A stretch of DNA of 60,930 nt from Bacteroides sp. 214 (GTDB lineage: Bacteria; Bacteroidota; Bacteroidia; Bacteroidales; Bacteroidaceae): positions 1-60,930 of the forward strand of contig NZ_QVML01000018.1 in assembly GCF_010501015.1 (NCBI RefSeq), given 5' to 3'. The position numbers and the translations under genes were made by a program. Shown piece by piece: positions 47,657 to 55,864 of this stretch (positions within the stretch are counted from its first letter, which is position 1; each line of letters begins with the position of its first letter). A model generated the notes under the pieces. The model did not search any database. It was not told the DNA's origin and worked only from the letters and a program-made list of their open reading frames with translations.

Positions 47657-48712
47657 TTAACTTAATTGAGTTTGAACTTGTGCACAATAAGCATCAATCA
47701 TTTCATTAACGGCTCCATATATAACTAAGCCTTCATATTCATTAGCTAATGCTTTCAAGCTATCAGAATGGTCGTCCATAAAGCCAGTGCGTTTGCCTAT
47801 GAAAACTTTGCCAATAAAAGTATCTCTATACTCATTAAGCACCTCTCTGATTCCTTCTATATCAAGGCAAGCCACATCATCTCGGTCTCCTTTAGATTTT
47901 GCAACATGGCTAAAAGGATGATTGCCGGTATTGGTGGTAGCCAAAATAATAAATTTAGGAGTAACATCTCCCATATTATTGGTTTGCATGGCCCCCCCAG
48001 AAATATATTTCAATGCTTGAATGGTATCAATGATTCTTTTTTCACGAACCTCCTTAGGCAGTCGAATCAGCTTTTGTTTTTCTACAAAAGGATCCTCTAT
48101 TTCTATAGCCCCTTTTGAAATGGCTTCTTCGCGAAGTTTTTGCGATAGGTTCATGTAACCCGTTCTATTATAATTAGAGAATGTGCCTACCATATTTGCA
48201 TCTAAGCTAAACATTCCTTTCATAATAGCGCTATACTCCTGTTTGAAGTACGGAACGGCCTCTCCTTCTTGGCGCGACATGCTCGACCAATTTTCTACCG
48301 GAAATGTTGATGCAACCGAAACTATGGCCGAGTTTTTAAGCGGTGAAGTTCTGGTAACGGTAATGTTCATGCTCTTCTCTTTGCCTTTTTCATCTTTTAT
48401 TTTTTCGGTTGCAGCGCGCATATAGCCAAACATGTCATCATCGGCAAATTCAATAGGGTTGGCGTTGGTAAATGCAATTTTAGCCTCACGAGTTATAGGT
48501 GAAAGTTTCCATGCTTGATTTTTCTGTAAGGCTTCTCGCCACCAATATCTCCATGCCTGTCCCGATACATATACATACCTTCTCCCATTCTTAATAATGG
48601 TTTTTGTGGCTACTCCGTTATCATTAAGCGTATTAGTGCTTTTCCCTGCGTTGTTAAGTGCCACAACGTCTACGTCCAGAAGGACAAATCCTTGTACTAC
48701 CATGTTTTCCAT
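47657..48712 (-). CDS. cas7: Cascade backbone subunit Cas7 (Cst2/DevR family)
   Basis: A 351-residue backbone protein. It begins VVQGFVLLDVDVVALNNAG with RRYVYVSGQAWRYWWREAL, as in Cas7/Cst2/DevR proteins of type I-B. An ATG three codons downstream is an equally good start. Multiple copies should coat the crRNA. It lies 14 bp after cas8. Confidence 0.94.
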   Translation of the reverse strand: MENMVVQGFVLLDVDVVALNNAGKSTNTLNDNGVATKTIIKNGRRYVYVSGQAWRYWWREALQKNQAWKLSPITREAKIAFTNANPIEFADDDMFGYMRAATEKIKDEKGKEKSMNITVTRTSPLKNSAIVSVASTFPVENWSSMSRQEGEAVPYFKQEYSAIMKGMFSLDANMVGTFSNYNRTGYMNLSQKLREEAISKGAIEIEDPFVEKQKLIRLPKEVREKRIIDTIQALKYISGGAMQTNNMGDVTPKFIILATTNTGNHPFSHVAKSKGDRDDVACLDIEGIREVLNEYRDTFIGKVFIGKRTGFMDDHSDSLKALANEYEGLVIYGAVNEMIDAYCAQVQTQLS

Positions 48713-48726
48713 GTCTAATTGTTTTT

Positions 48727-50124
48727 TTATTCGGTTTCTTCAGTTATTAATTCTTCTTTTTCGATTTTTATTTTTCGTTCATGTATTTTCTGAAAAATAG
48801 CTATCAATAAAACATCCCTGGTTTCTTGCCAAGAGCTTGAATCGGGGAATAGGTATTCGGTATAATCTTCTACAGTTAGAAGGATACCTTCATTTTCTTT
48901 AGAATACTTTATTACAATGTCATTAATAATAAACCTTCTCAGTAGATACGAGCTTTTGGCATTGTTTAAGGCTTTAATAGACTTCACTACACCTTGCTCA
49001 TCATTGGCATTAAGAATAAATTCCGCCATCTCCTGAATTTTAGCAATTGTTTCCTTTTTCATGTTACGTATATATTGTTGATAGATTTCTACAATATTGA
49101 AATTAAGTTTATTTTCCACACTCCAATACATGAAGCTTCTTAGTATTGACCGATCTTCAATTAGTTTATCGTAGATGGGGTTACTCCAATTCTGGTAATC
49201 AGATTCTTCTATAAAGCCTTTTCCCCCTTTTTGCTCCCATTCATATCTCCGTGTTTCTTTTTGGTATTGAGCTTTTTTATATTCACTACTTCTATAATGT
49301 GAATTAACAAAATCAGCCCAATCTTTTTTTAGCGAAGAGGTTTGCATTGCTCTATGAAAATCGAAGACTTTGGCTGGTACTTGATAAATTGAGACTTCAG
49401 GACTTGCCCCAAAATTAGTGAAATGATAAAGGGTCATCGAGTTGTTTGAATGAACGCGAATCACCTGTCCAAGTTCCTTTTTGGTGTCAAGAACTATTTT
49501 CTCGACAAATCGGAATAGAGCTGTCCCTGGCGATTTGCAAGGCGACCTTAATATGCCTTCAGATGCACCTTTGGCAATTGCATCTAAATTCAAATTACAG
49601 TTTGTTTGAGCAAAGAACTCTGTTATTTCCTGATTATTACTGTGTATCAAAGCAATTTTTCCTAATAGGTAGACACAACCCAACGGAACAAAATGAAATC
49701 GAATGATAGCCTCTTTTGAAAGCATGATTCCACCGTCAAAAGTATGATGGAAATTCACGAATGTACTTGAACCAGAAAGAATGGAGTTGTCTCTTCCTGC
49801 TGCAAATAATAAGGTTTCCTGTCCTGTAATCCTGCAAAAGCCTTTATCATTTTTCTCTGTGCCATTAAGTAGTGCCGCGAAATATTTCTGCGTTTCTTCA
49901 ATCTTCTTTTGCGCATTAAATGCAGGCTGAGTTACTTTGGAATTCAGAAAGAAAGGGTTGATTTTTGCTTTCCACTTATCAACGTAGATTTTTGTAACAT
50001 ACTCAATCAATCCAAGAATATCTTTATCCGGGAATCTTTGATGCAACGTTTTAATGACGTAGCCACCTATGTCAGAAAACGGGTCACCGGTGGGGTGGGT
50101 GAACCATGTGTTTAATTCAGGCAT
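48727..50124 (-). CDS. cas8b: Cascade large subunit Cas8b1/Cst1
   Basis: A 465-residue large subunit (MPELNTWFTHPTGDPFSDIG). A longer start at 50148 would leave a leader of only about 13 nt from the predicted start point, so the ATG at 50124 is favoured. The zinc-finger region that gave Cst1 its CXXC_CXXC name is degenerate here (FCRITGQETLLFAAGRDN has one cysteine). It should recognise the PAM. It opens the cas8-cas7-cas5-cas3-cas4-cas1-cas2 operon and has its own promoter, separate from cas6. Confidence 0.9.
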   Translation of the reverse strand: MPELNTWFTHPTGDPFSDIGGYVIKTLHQRFPDKDILGLIEYVTKIYVDKWKAKINPFFLNSKVTQPAFNAQKKIEETQKYFAALLNGTEKNDKGFCRITGQETLLFAAGRDNSILSGSSTFVNFHHTFDGGIMLSKEAIIRFHFVPLGCVYLLGKIALIHSNNQEITEFFAQTNCNLNLDAIAKGASEGILRSPCKSPGTALFRFVEKIVLDTKKELGQVIRVHSNNSMTLYHFTNFGASPEVSIYQVPAKVFDFHRAMQTSSLKKDWADFVNSHYRSSEYKKAQYQKETRRYEWEQKGGKGFIEESDYQNWSNPIYDKLIEDRSILRSFMYWSVENKLNFNIVEIYQQYIRNMKKETIAKIQEMAEFILNANDEQGVVKSIKALNNAKSSYLLRRFIINDIVIKYSKENEGILLTVEDYTEYLFPDSSSWQETRDVLLIAIFQKIHERKIKIEKEELITEETE

Positions 50125-50167
50125 TATATTATCTTTTTTAGTTTGCATACTGTTTATTTATTTGCTG

Positions 50168-50175
50168 CAAATATA
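50168..50175 (-). promoter_or_regulatory. -7 box of the cas8-cas2 operon
   Basis: Minus-strand TATATTTG (plus-strand CAAATATA) lies 43 nt before the ATG at 50124. The region just upstream, where the -33 contacts would fall, contains the target of the repeat-like RNA. Confidence 0.75.
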
Positions 50176-50180
50176 GTTAT

Positions 50181-50202
50181 CCAAGTAAAGTATTACATGT
50201 TA
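50181..50202 (+). promoter_or_regulatory. PAM-flanked target of the repeat-like guide in the cas8 promoter
   Basis: CCA (50181-50183) is followed by AGTAAAGTATTACATGTTA (50184-50202). This equals the first 19 nt after the handle of the guide at 50296-50314 except at positions 10 and 12. Position 12 is one of the bases flipped out in type I Cascade. The site lies 6-27 bp upstream of the operon's -7 box, so a bound complex would cover the polymerase site. Confidence 0.8.
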
Positions 50203-50257
50203 TTAGTATGCGTTTTAAAGTTTTTTAATATAGATATATCTTTTGGAGTATTCTTTG

Positions 50258-50265
50258 TATCTTTG
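50258..50265 (+). promoter_or_regulatory. -7 box of the repeat-like RNA
   Basis: TATCTTTG on the plus strand points away from cas8 toward the repeat-like RNA, with an expected start near 50272. Confidence 0.65.
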
Positions 50266-50271
50266 GGCGAT

Positions 50272-50390
50272 TTCGAGAGGAGTTGGAATTGAAATAGTAA
50301 AGTACTCCATGTTAATCGCACCATCTTCTTGAAATTAACTTCTGGTTATGGGAACCGGAAGTTGCTGTTTCCAACAGGAATTCTTTTACT
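50272..50390 (+). ncRNA. CreR/CreA-like Cascade-guiding RNA between cas6 and cas8
   Basis: The predicted transcript contains: degenerate repeat 1 (50282-50295, GTTGGAATTGAAAT, i.e. the repeat's 3' half with 2 nt missing, keeping the full handle ATTGAAAT at 50288-50295); a spacer-like stretch beginning AGTAAAGTACTCCATGTTA; and degenerate repeat 2 (50311-50335), which keeps TTAATCGCAC and CTTGAAAT of the repeat in a 25-nt frame. Hairpins at 50337-50363 and about 50365-50378 (CTGTT...AACAG), followed by TTCTTTTAC, can end it and also face the cas6 terminus. The spacer-like part targets the cas8 promoter. Known analogues are the CreA antitoxin RNA between cas6 and cas8b in haloarchaeal type I-B and the CreR autorepressor guides. 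I see no obvious toxin, so CreR-like autorepression is the better reading. Confidence 0.78.
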
Positions 50391-51051
50391 TCAAACTCCC
50401 AAACCCACTCCCCGTGCAATTTCCCAGTCCCACCTGCCATGCAAAAAGCTTCGTCTCCGGCTTCCCTTTTATAATCACCGGGCAGTAATTGGCAATATTC
50501 CCGATTCCGTGAATATTTACCTTCTTTGTTTTTCGTTTGTGGTAAGACAAATCAAAGGCTATTTCCAGGGTATCGTCTTGCTCCAGGCCTGCTTCCTTCA
50601 TTTTATGTAGCAGAGTTTCTTTCATTAGGGCATTGGATTCTTCGTCATTGAAAGTATAGTGTTTTTCAAAATCTTCAGTTATGTTCCTTTTTATAAGTAT
50701 AGGACTGGCCAGTTGAAATACCTCTTGGTTGGTAAAGTCGGGGTTTTCTTGGATGAATACCTCTTTTACTTTCATTCCACCAAACACTTCGGGATGTTTT
50801 AATATAGTGTCTATAATCTTTTTCAAGTAGGTGTCATCATAAAAAGAGATGAACCATTCTGAACCTTTATTAAAAGAAAGACCTTCTTTGCCTTTGCCTT
50901 CCCCATTCATAAGCCATGAATATGAGTACAAGGATATAAGGTCGTGTAAATTGTTTTCTCCCAACCATTTGTGTAACACACCAATAAGACGTTGTTGGTA
51001 ATCGTAGGGTACAATCCCGATGCTTGGAGTAGTTTTAATGTGTATTCTCAT
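50386..51051 (-). CDS. cas6: crRNA-processing endonuclease Cas6
   Basis: A 221-residue Cas6 with tandem ferredoxin-like folds. The N-terminal half has VLHKWLG with a histidine likely to be catalytic. The C-terminal glycine-rich loop is GLGNCTGSGFGSLK. It cuts repeats to leave the ATTGAAAT handle. It is not contiguous with cas8: a 261-bp gap holds the repeat-like RNA and the cas8 promoter. It is therefore transcribed separately, so crRNA processing could continue when the rest of the operon is repressed. The 235-bp gap upstream (51052-51286) is AT-rich and I cannot name a promoter in it. Confidence 0.93.
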   Translation of the reverse strand: MRIHIKTTPSIGIVPYDYQQRLIGVLHKWLGENNLHDLISLYSYSWLMNGEGKGKEGLSFNKGSEWFISFYDDTYLKKIIDTILKHPEVFGGMKVKEVFIQENPDFTNQEVFQLASPILIKRNITEDFEKHYTFNDEESNALMKETLLHKMKEAGLEQDDTLEIAFDLSYHKRKTKKVNIHGIGNIANYCPVIIKGKPETKLFAWQVGLGNCTGSGFGSLK

Positions 51052-51286
51052 AATAGTTTAATAATTACTCATTAGTATTTATATATAAATTGTTATCATT
51101 TATTGTGTAAATATAAACAATAAATGTAAAAAACACCAATGAAAGATTTTTTATTTGGCTTTATTCATTATCTCTACCTAGAAAGCTGGTTTTCTAATAA
51201 CAGAAGAACACATACAATAAAAACCACCAAAATCATCTTGAACATCGAATTATTTTGTTTATTTGCATCATTAATTATAAGAGGCT

Positions 51287-51811
51287 ATGAACAAAACCAT
51301 CCTTCTTCGTAAACAATTATCCGAACCGCTCGGAAGAAAATTCCTAGACAAAATAATTGAATCAGCAATCAAAAATCCCGATGAAGTAGAAATCCTCTAC
51401 CAACTCACACAAGATAGCGAAGAAAAAGTTTCGTGGAGGGCTGCTTGGGCGTGCGACCATCTCTCACGAATACATCCTGAATGGTTTACACCCAAAGCAG
51501 ATGATATCGAAAAACGGCTATTTGCTTGTACGCACAGTGGAGTTAGACGTCTTTGGCTATCTATTATCCGCAATATCCCAGTAAAAGAACCTATCTCTAT
51601 TCCGTTATTAAACTACTGTTTAGTGCGCATGTTTTCTCCCAATGAAAGCATTGCCGCACAATCTTTATACATAAAAATAGCTTATATATTGTGTATAAAA
51701 GAGCCTGAACTGCTACCCGAACTACGTATCTATCTGGAAAATGAGAATCTAAACAACCATGCAAGTGCCGTAAAAGCTTGTGCCAGAATTGTCTTAAAGA
51801 AACTATCATAA
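51287..51811 (+). CDS. Helical-repeat (HEAT-like) hypothetical protein
   Basis: A 174-residue soluble, almost all-helical protein with paired helices of HEAT/ARM type (WRAAWACDHLSRIHPEWF, GVRRLWLSIIRNIP, IAAQSLYIKIAYILC, NHASAVKACARIVLKKL). No catalytic motif is seen. It is divergent from cas6, and nothing ties it to CRISPR immunity. Similar short proteins are common in Bacteroidales next to housekeeping genes. Confidence 0.7.
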   Translation: MNKTILLRKQLSEPLGRKFLDKIIESAIKNPDEVEILYQLTQDSEEKVSWRAAWACDHLSRIHPEWFTPKADDIEKRLFACTHSGVRRLWLSIIRNIPVKEPISIPLLNYCLVRMFSPNESIAAQSLYIKIAYILCIKEPELLPELRIYLENENLNNHASAVKACARIVLKKLS

Positions 51812-51854
51812 CATAATTTCACTTTAAAGATATGCCAACCAACCGCCAAATGAG

Positions 51855-51862
51855 TACCTTTG
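51855..51862 (+). promoter_or_regulatory. -7 box of the ThiE-like gene
   Basis: TACCTTTG lies 19 nt before the ATG at 51882. There is no room for a TPP riboswitch between the two genes. Confidence 0.55.
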
Positions 51863-51881
51863 TTTTATATAGGGAAGCCAA

Positions 51882-52490
51882 ATGAAATTAATTGTAACAA
51901 CAAGTCCGACTTTCTTTGTAGAAGAAGATAAGATTATTACAGTTCTTTTTGAAGAGGGGTTGGATATTCTTCATCTCAGAAAACCTGAAACATCGGCGAT
52001 GTTCTCGGAAAGACTGCTTACGCTTATTCCCGAAAAATACCATAAGCGAATTGTTACACACGAACACTTCTACCTCAAAGAAGAATTTCATTTAATGGGT
52101 ATTCATCTCAATGCGCGAAACCCAAAAGAACCATATGATTACGCCGGCCATGTAAGTTGCTCCTGCCGTTCGCTCGAAGAATTGGCACGAAAGAAACACT
52201 TTTATGATTATGTATTTCTGAAGCCTGTATATGATATTGACTCCGACGGCAGAAATTTTGGAAGGTATACTCCCGAAGAATTGCGTGAAGCTGTAAAAAA
52301 GGATGTTATTGATACAGAGGTTATGGCCTTCGGTGGCGTTACTGTAGATAATTTATTGGAAATAAAAGATTTTGGATTTGGTGGTGCCGTAATTATGGAG
52401 GACTTGTGGGATAAATTTGACTTCTGTTGCGACCGTGATTATGTGAAACTAATCGACCATTTCAAAGAATTAAAGAAAATGGCCGATTAA
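51882..52490 (+). CDS. Thiamine phosphate synthase-like protein (ThiE/TenI superfamily)
   Basis: A 202-residue TIM-barrel protein resembling ThiE: LDILHLRKPE where ThiE has its LRxK pyrophosphate motif, HEHFYLKEEFHLMGIHLN, SCSCRSLEEL, DYVFLKPVYD and AFGGVTVDNL. It stands alone, without other thi genes or a TPP riboswitch, so it could be a second ThiE or a TenI-like aminase homologue. It is convergent with nhaA. Confidence 0.8.
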   Translation: MKLIVTTSPTFFVEEDKIITVLFEEGLDILHLRKPETSAMFSERLLTLIPEKYHKRIVTHEHFYLKEEFHLMGIHLNARNPKEPYDYAGHVSCSCRSLEELARKKHFYDYVFLKPVYDIDSDGRNFGRYTPEELREAVKKDVIDTEVMAFGGVTVDNLLEIKDFGFGGAVIMEDLWDKFDFCCDRDYVKLIDHFKELKKMAD

Positions 52491-52504
52491 CAACTGTTGT
52501 CTTG

Positions 52505-53821
52505 TTATTGTTTCTTAGATAATACGTAGTGTAACACTGTATAACCCAATATACCCGCTATTACAGAACCTGTTAAGACTCCAAATTTAGCTTGATTAAG
52601 GAACTCCGGATTTGTATTGCCAAACGAAAGATTCGCAATAAAGAGTGAAACCGTAAAGCCAATACCTCCTAATAGCGATACTCCAGCAAGATTCTTCCAA
52701 TTCATGCCAATGGGCATAGGTACCAATTTTGATTTAATAGCCATCCAGGTAAAGCTAAATATTCCGATAAACTTACCAATTATAAGCCCTGCTGCTATAC
52801 TAATAGCTACTGGTCCTATTAGTTCTCCCTCACCGCCACCTAACACAACACCGGCATTAGCAAAGGCAAATAATGGAAGTACTAAGAAAGCAACCATGCC
52901 ATGCAAGTTGTCTTCCAGAGATTGAAGCGTACTTATGACTCTGTCCGAAGCCGACTCCACACGCTTTAATTTTGCTATTTGTTGATTGGTAAGCACAATA
53001 CTTTCATCATTCATGGTAGGGAAAGTATTAATTACGCGACGGATACGCTCGATATACTTTCCACTATTCAGTCGCGGACGAGCTGGAATTACAAACGCTA
53101 ATATCACACCTGCGATTGTACTATGTATACCCGCTTGTAAAAACAAGTACCATGCAATAACGCCACCCAATACAAAAAGCATCTTTGGAACAACCCTACT
53201 ACGTCCCAAGAAATATAATACGGCAAAAATCAATGCTGCCCAAAGTAGATAGGAAACGGCAATGTGATTACTATAGAATATAGCGATAACCAATATGCCG
53301 CCAATATCATCTACAACAGCAAAAGCAGTCAGGAATACCTTCAAACAAAGTGGAACGCGTTGTCCTAGTAAACTTAACACACCCAGTGAAAAGGCTATAT
53401 CCGTTGCCATCGGAATAGCTAGCCCCTCACTTCCCGGTGTGCCGGGCGTACAAATCAAAGAGTAAATTAATACCGGAACAATCATCCCACCACAAGCAGC
53501 TATAAATGGTAAGGATGCCTTACGGAACGAGGATAACTCACCTACAAGTAGTTCGCGTTTTATTTCAAGCCCTACTGAGAAGAAGAAAACAGCCATTAAC
53601 CCATCGTTTATAAACTCAAACACAGTGAGCGGATGGCCACCGTGCGAAAATAGGTTAAACTCTCCTATCTGCAACGCCATCTCCAGAGCTAGGAAATCGT
53701 GATAATAGTGAGCAAGTGGTGAATTCGCTAATACGGCAGCGAGTAATGCTGCTAAGAAAAGTAAAACACTACCCATTATATTCATGGTGGTTAAACGTCT
53801 TCGCGGACTTAGAAATGCCAT
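52505..53821 (-). CDS. nhaA: Na+/H+ antiporter NhaA
   Basis: A 438-residue inner-membrane antiporter with about 12 hydrophobic segments. The ion-binding aspartate pair is in AFAVVDDIGGILVIA. Other family phrases are FFSVGLEIKRELLVGEL and PMATDIAFSLGVL. It exports sodium in exchange for protons. The extended loop around residues 255-300 is slightly longer than in E. coli NhaA. It lies 32 bp after lepA and may be co-transcribed. Confidence 0.96.
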   Translation of the reverse strand: MAFLSPRRRLTTMNIMGSVLLFLAALLAAVLANSPLAHYYHDFLALEMALQIGEFNLFSHGGHPLTVFEFINDGLMAVFFFSVGLEIKRELLVGELSSFRKASLPFIAACGGMIVPVLIYSLICTPGTPGSEGLAIPMATDIAFSLGVLSLLGQRVPLCLKVFLTAFAVVDDIGGILVIAIFYSNHIAVSYLLWAALIFAVLYFLGRSRVVPKMLFVLGGVIAWYLFLQAGIHSTIAGVILAFVIPARPRLNSGKYIERIRRVINTFPTMNDESIVLTNQQIAKLKRVESASDRVISTLQSLEDNLHGMVAFLVLPLFAFANAGVVLGGGEGELIGPVAISIAAGLIIGKFIGIFSFTWMAIKSKLVPMPIGMNWKNLAGVSLLGGIGFTVSLFIANLSFGNTNPEFLNQAKFGVLTGSVIAGILGYTVLHYVLSKKQ

Positions 53822-53853
53822 ATTATTTCTTTTTTAGTTATGAGATTTTATTT

Positions 53854-55635
53854 TTAATCAAGCTTCAACACTGCAAGGAAAGCTTTTTGCGGAACTTCCA
53901 CATTACCTATTTGCTTCATACGCTTCTTTCCCTTTTTTTGTTTTTCGAGTAGCTTCCGCTTACGACTAATATCACCACCATAGCATTTTGCTGTTACGTC
54001 TTTTCGTACAGCTTTAATTGTTTCGCGAGATATGATTTTAGAGCCAATCGCAGCCTGAATCGCTATATCAAATTGCTGTCTTGGTATCAGCTCTTTGAGC
54101 TTTTCGCACATACGGCGACCAAAGTCGTATGCATTGTCTATATGTGTTAATGTAGAAAGTGCATCCACCGGTTCGCCATTCAATAAGATATCCAACTTAA
54201 TAAGCTTTGATGGACGGAATCCTTCCATGTGATAATCAAACGAAGCATACCCTTTTGAAATACTTTTAAGCTTATCATAGAAATCGATTACAATTTCGCC
54301 AAGTGGCATGCTGTAATATATTTCTACGCGATTGCCCGATATGTATTCTTGTTTCAGTAACTCACCGCGTTTTCCTAAGCATAGGGTCATTATTGGTCCG
54401 ATATAATCAGTAGCAGTAATGACAGATGCTTTAATATAAGGTTCTTCAATATGATCAATAAGCGTTGCATCGGGCATTCCACCGGGGTTGTGTATCTCGG
54501 TCATTTCTCCGTGCTTATCATATATTTGGTAGGATACGTTAGGAACGGTAGTGATTACATTCATGTCAAACTCACGATCCAAACGTTCTTGTATAATTTC
54601 CATATGCAGCAGTCCTAAGAATCCGCAACGGAAACCAAAGCCCAATGCAAGTGAACTTTCTGGTTGGAAAGTTAACGAAGCATCATTCAATTTAAGTTTT
54701 TCCAAGGAAGAGCGAAGGTTCTCATAGTCTTCGGCCTCAATAGGATAAACACCTGCAAACACCATGGGTTTAACCTCTTCAAAACCAGAAATAGCCTCTT
54801 TGGCTGGTCGTGAAATATGCGTAATGGTATCACCCACTTTTACCTCTTTCGAAGTTTTGATTCCCGAAATAATATAACCCACATCTCCTGCGCGTAGTTC
54901 CTTCTTGGGCATCATTTGCATTTTCAACACCCCTATTTCATCCGCGTCGTACTCCTTGCCTGTATTAATAAACTTCACTTTATCGCCTGTGCGTATCACA
55001 CCATTTACTATCTTAAAGTAAGCAATTATCCCTCGGAAAGAGTTGAAGACTGAGTCAAATATTAATGCTTGAAGTGGTTCTTCTTCATCTCCTTTGGGTT
55101 GTGGTACTCGCTCAATAACAGCAGCCAGAATCTCCTCAATACCCATTCCTGTTTTGCCAGAAGCGCGAATAATTTCTTCGCGTTTGCAACCCAACAGCTC
55201 AATGATTTCATCCTCGACCTCTTCGGGCATGGAGTTTATCATGTCGCACTTGTTTACAATAGGGATGATTTCGAGATCGTGCTCGATGGCCATGTATAAA
55301 TTAGAAATCGTTTGCGCCTGTACCCCTTGTGTGGAATCTACGATAAGCAATGCGCCCTCACAGGCGGCAATAGAACGAGAAACTTCGTACGAGAAGTCCA
55401 CATGTCCCGGAGTGTCAATTAAATTTAGAATATACTTCTCTCCATTATAAGTATATTCCATTTGAATGGCGTGACTTTTAATAGTAATTCCCCGCTCTTT
55501 CTCCAAATCCATATCATCCAACATTTGCCCACCAGTAACCTGAATGGTCTTTGTAAACTCTAACAAACGGTCGGCCAGTGTTGATTTTCCGTGGTCAATA
55601 TGGGCAATAATGCAAAAGTTACGTATATTCTTCAT
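53854..55635 (-). CDS. lepA: Translation elongation factor 4 (LepA)
   Basis: A 593-residue GTPase that acts on ribosomes. G1 [17 protein letters not shown]2/switch region [12 protein letters not shown]3 [13 protein letters not shown]4 NKCD. The LepA-specific C-terminal domain has [23 protein letters not shown]. Normal length. The -7 box is at 55657-55664. Confidence 0.97.
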   Translation of the reverse strand: MKNIRNFCIIAHIDHGKSTLADRLLEFTKTIQVTGGQMLDDMDLEKERGITIKSHAIQMEYTYNGEKYILNLIDTPGHVDFSYEVSRSIAACEGALLIVDSTQGVQAQTISNLYMAIEHDLEIIPIVNKCDMINSMPEEVEDEIIELLGCKREEIIRASGKTGMGIEEILAAVIERVPQPKGDEEEPLQALIFDSVFNSFRGIIAYFKIVNGVIRTGDKVKFINTGKEYDADEIGVLKMQMMPKKELRAGDVGYIISGIKTSKEVKVGDTITHISRPAKEAISGFEEVKPMVFAGVYPIEAEDYENLRSSLEKLKLNDASLTFQPESSLALGFGFRCGFLGLLHMEIIQERLDREFDMNVITTVPNVSYQIYDKHGEMTEIHNPGGMPDATLIDHIEEPYIKASVITATDYIGPIMTLCLGKRGELLKQEYISGNRVEIYYSMPLGEIVIDFYDKLKSISKGYASFDYHMEGFRPSKLIKLDILLNGEPVDALSTLTHIDNAYDFGRRMCEKLKELIPRQQFDIAIQAAIGSKIISRETIKAVRKDVTAKCYGGDISRKRKLLEKQKKGKKRMKQIGNVEVPQKAFLAVLKLD

Positions 55636-55656
55636 CCAATTTTATATTATAGGGTG

Positions 55657-55664
55657 CAAAGATA
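55657..55664 (-). promoter_or_regulatory. -7 box of lepA
   Basis: Minus-strand TATCTTTG lies 21 nt before the lepA ATG. Confidence 0.6.
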
Positions 55665-55693
55665 GTGTTTTTTTCAAAAAAGTGGCTATAAAC

Positions 55694-55725
55694 AAAAAAG
55701 CGACCTTATTGTAAGTCGCTTTTTT
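55694..55725. terminator. Terminator upstream of lepA, downstream of GH105
   Basis: AAAAAAGCGAC-TTA pairs with TAA-GTCGCTTTTTT around TTG with one mismatch. A/T tracts on both sides make it usable on either strand. On the minus strand it ends transcription from the GH105 gene before lepA. Confidence 0.75.
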
Positions 55726-55757
55726 GTTTGTGTATACAGAGATGTAATAAGCTGTTG

Positions 55758-55851
55758 TAGGTCTTCACCTTCACATATCGCTGTAAGTAAATGGTTATGA
55801 GTAAGTTGTCTGTGAAGACCCCCTCTTTTATCCTTCACAGGGTCTTCACAG
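55758..55851. repeat. Dispersed repeat, copy B
   Basis: An inverted, partly diverged copy of 11341-11433. The outer blocks are nearly identical and the middle (about 55793-55810) differs. It lies directly after the 3' end of the GH105 gene, as copy A lies at 3' ends. Confidence 0.85.
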
Positions 55852-55864
55852 AGATCTTTTGCAA

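Noticed and set aside
50149..50385. A CreTA toxin-antitoxin pair instead of an autorepressor guide
   Set aside because: The guide's match lies in the cas8 promoter itself, and I found no separate small toxin transcript or rare-codon mini-ORF under a matching promoter. A toxin too small to recognise cannot be excluded.
51812..51881. TPP riboswitch before the ThiE-like gene
   Set aside because: Only 70 bp separate the genes and no THI-box-like core is visible.
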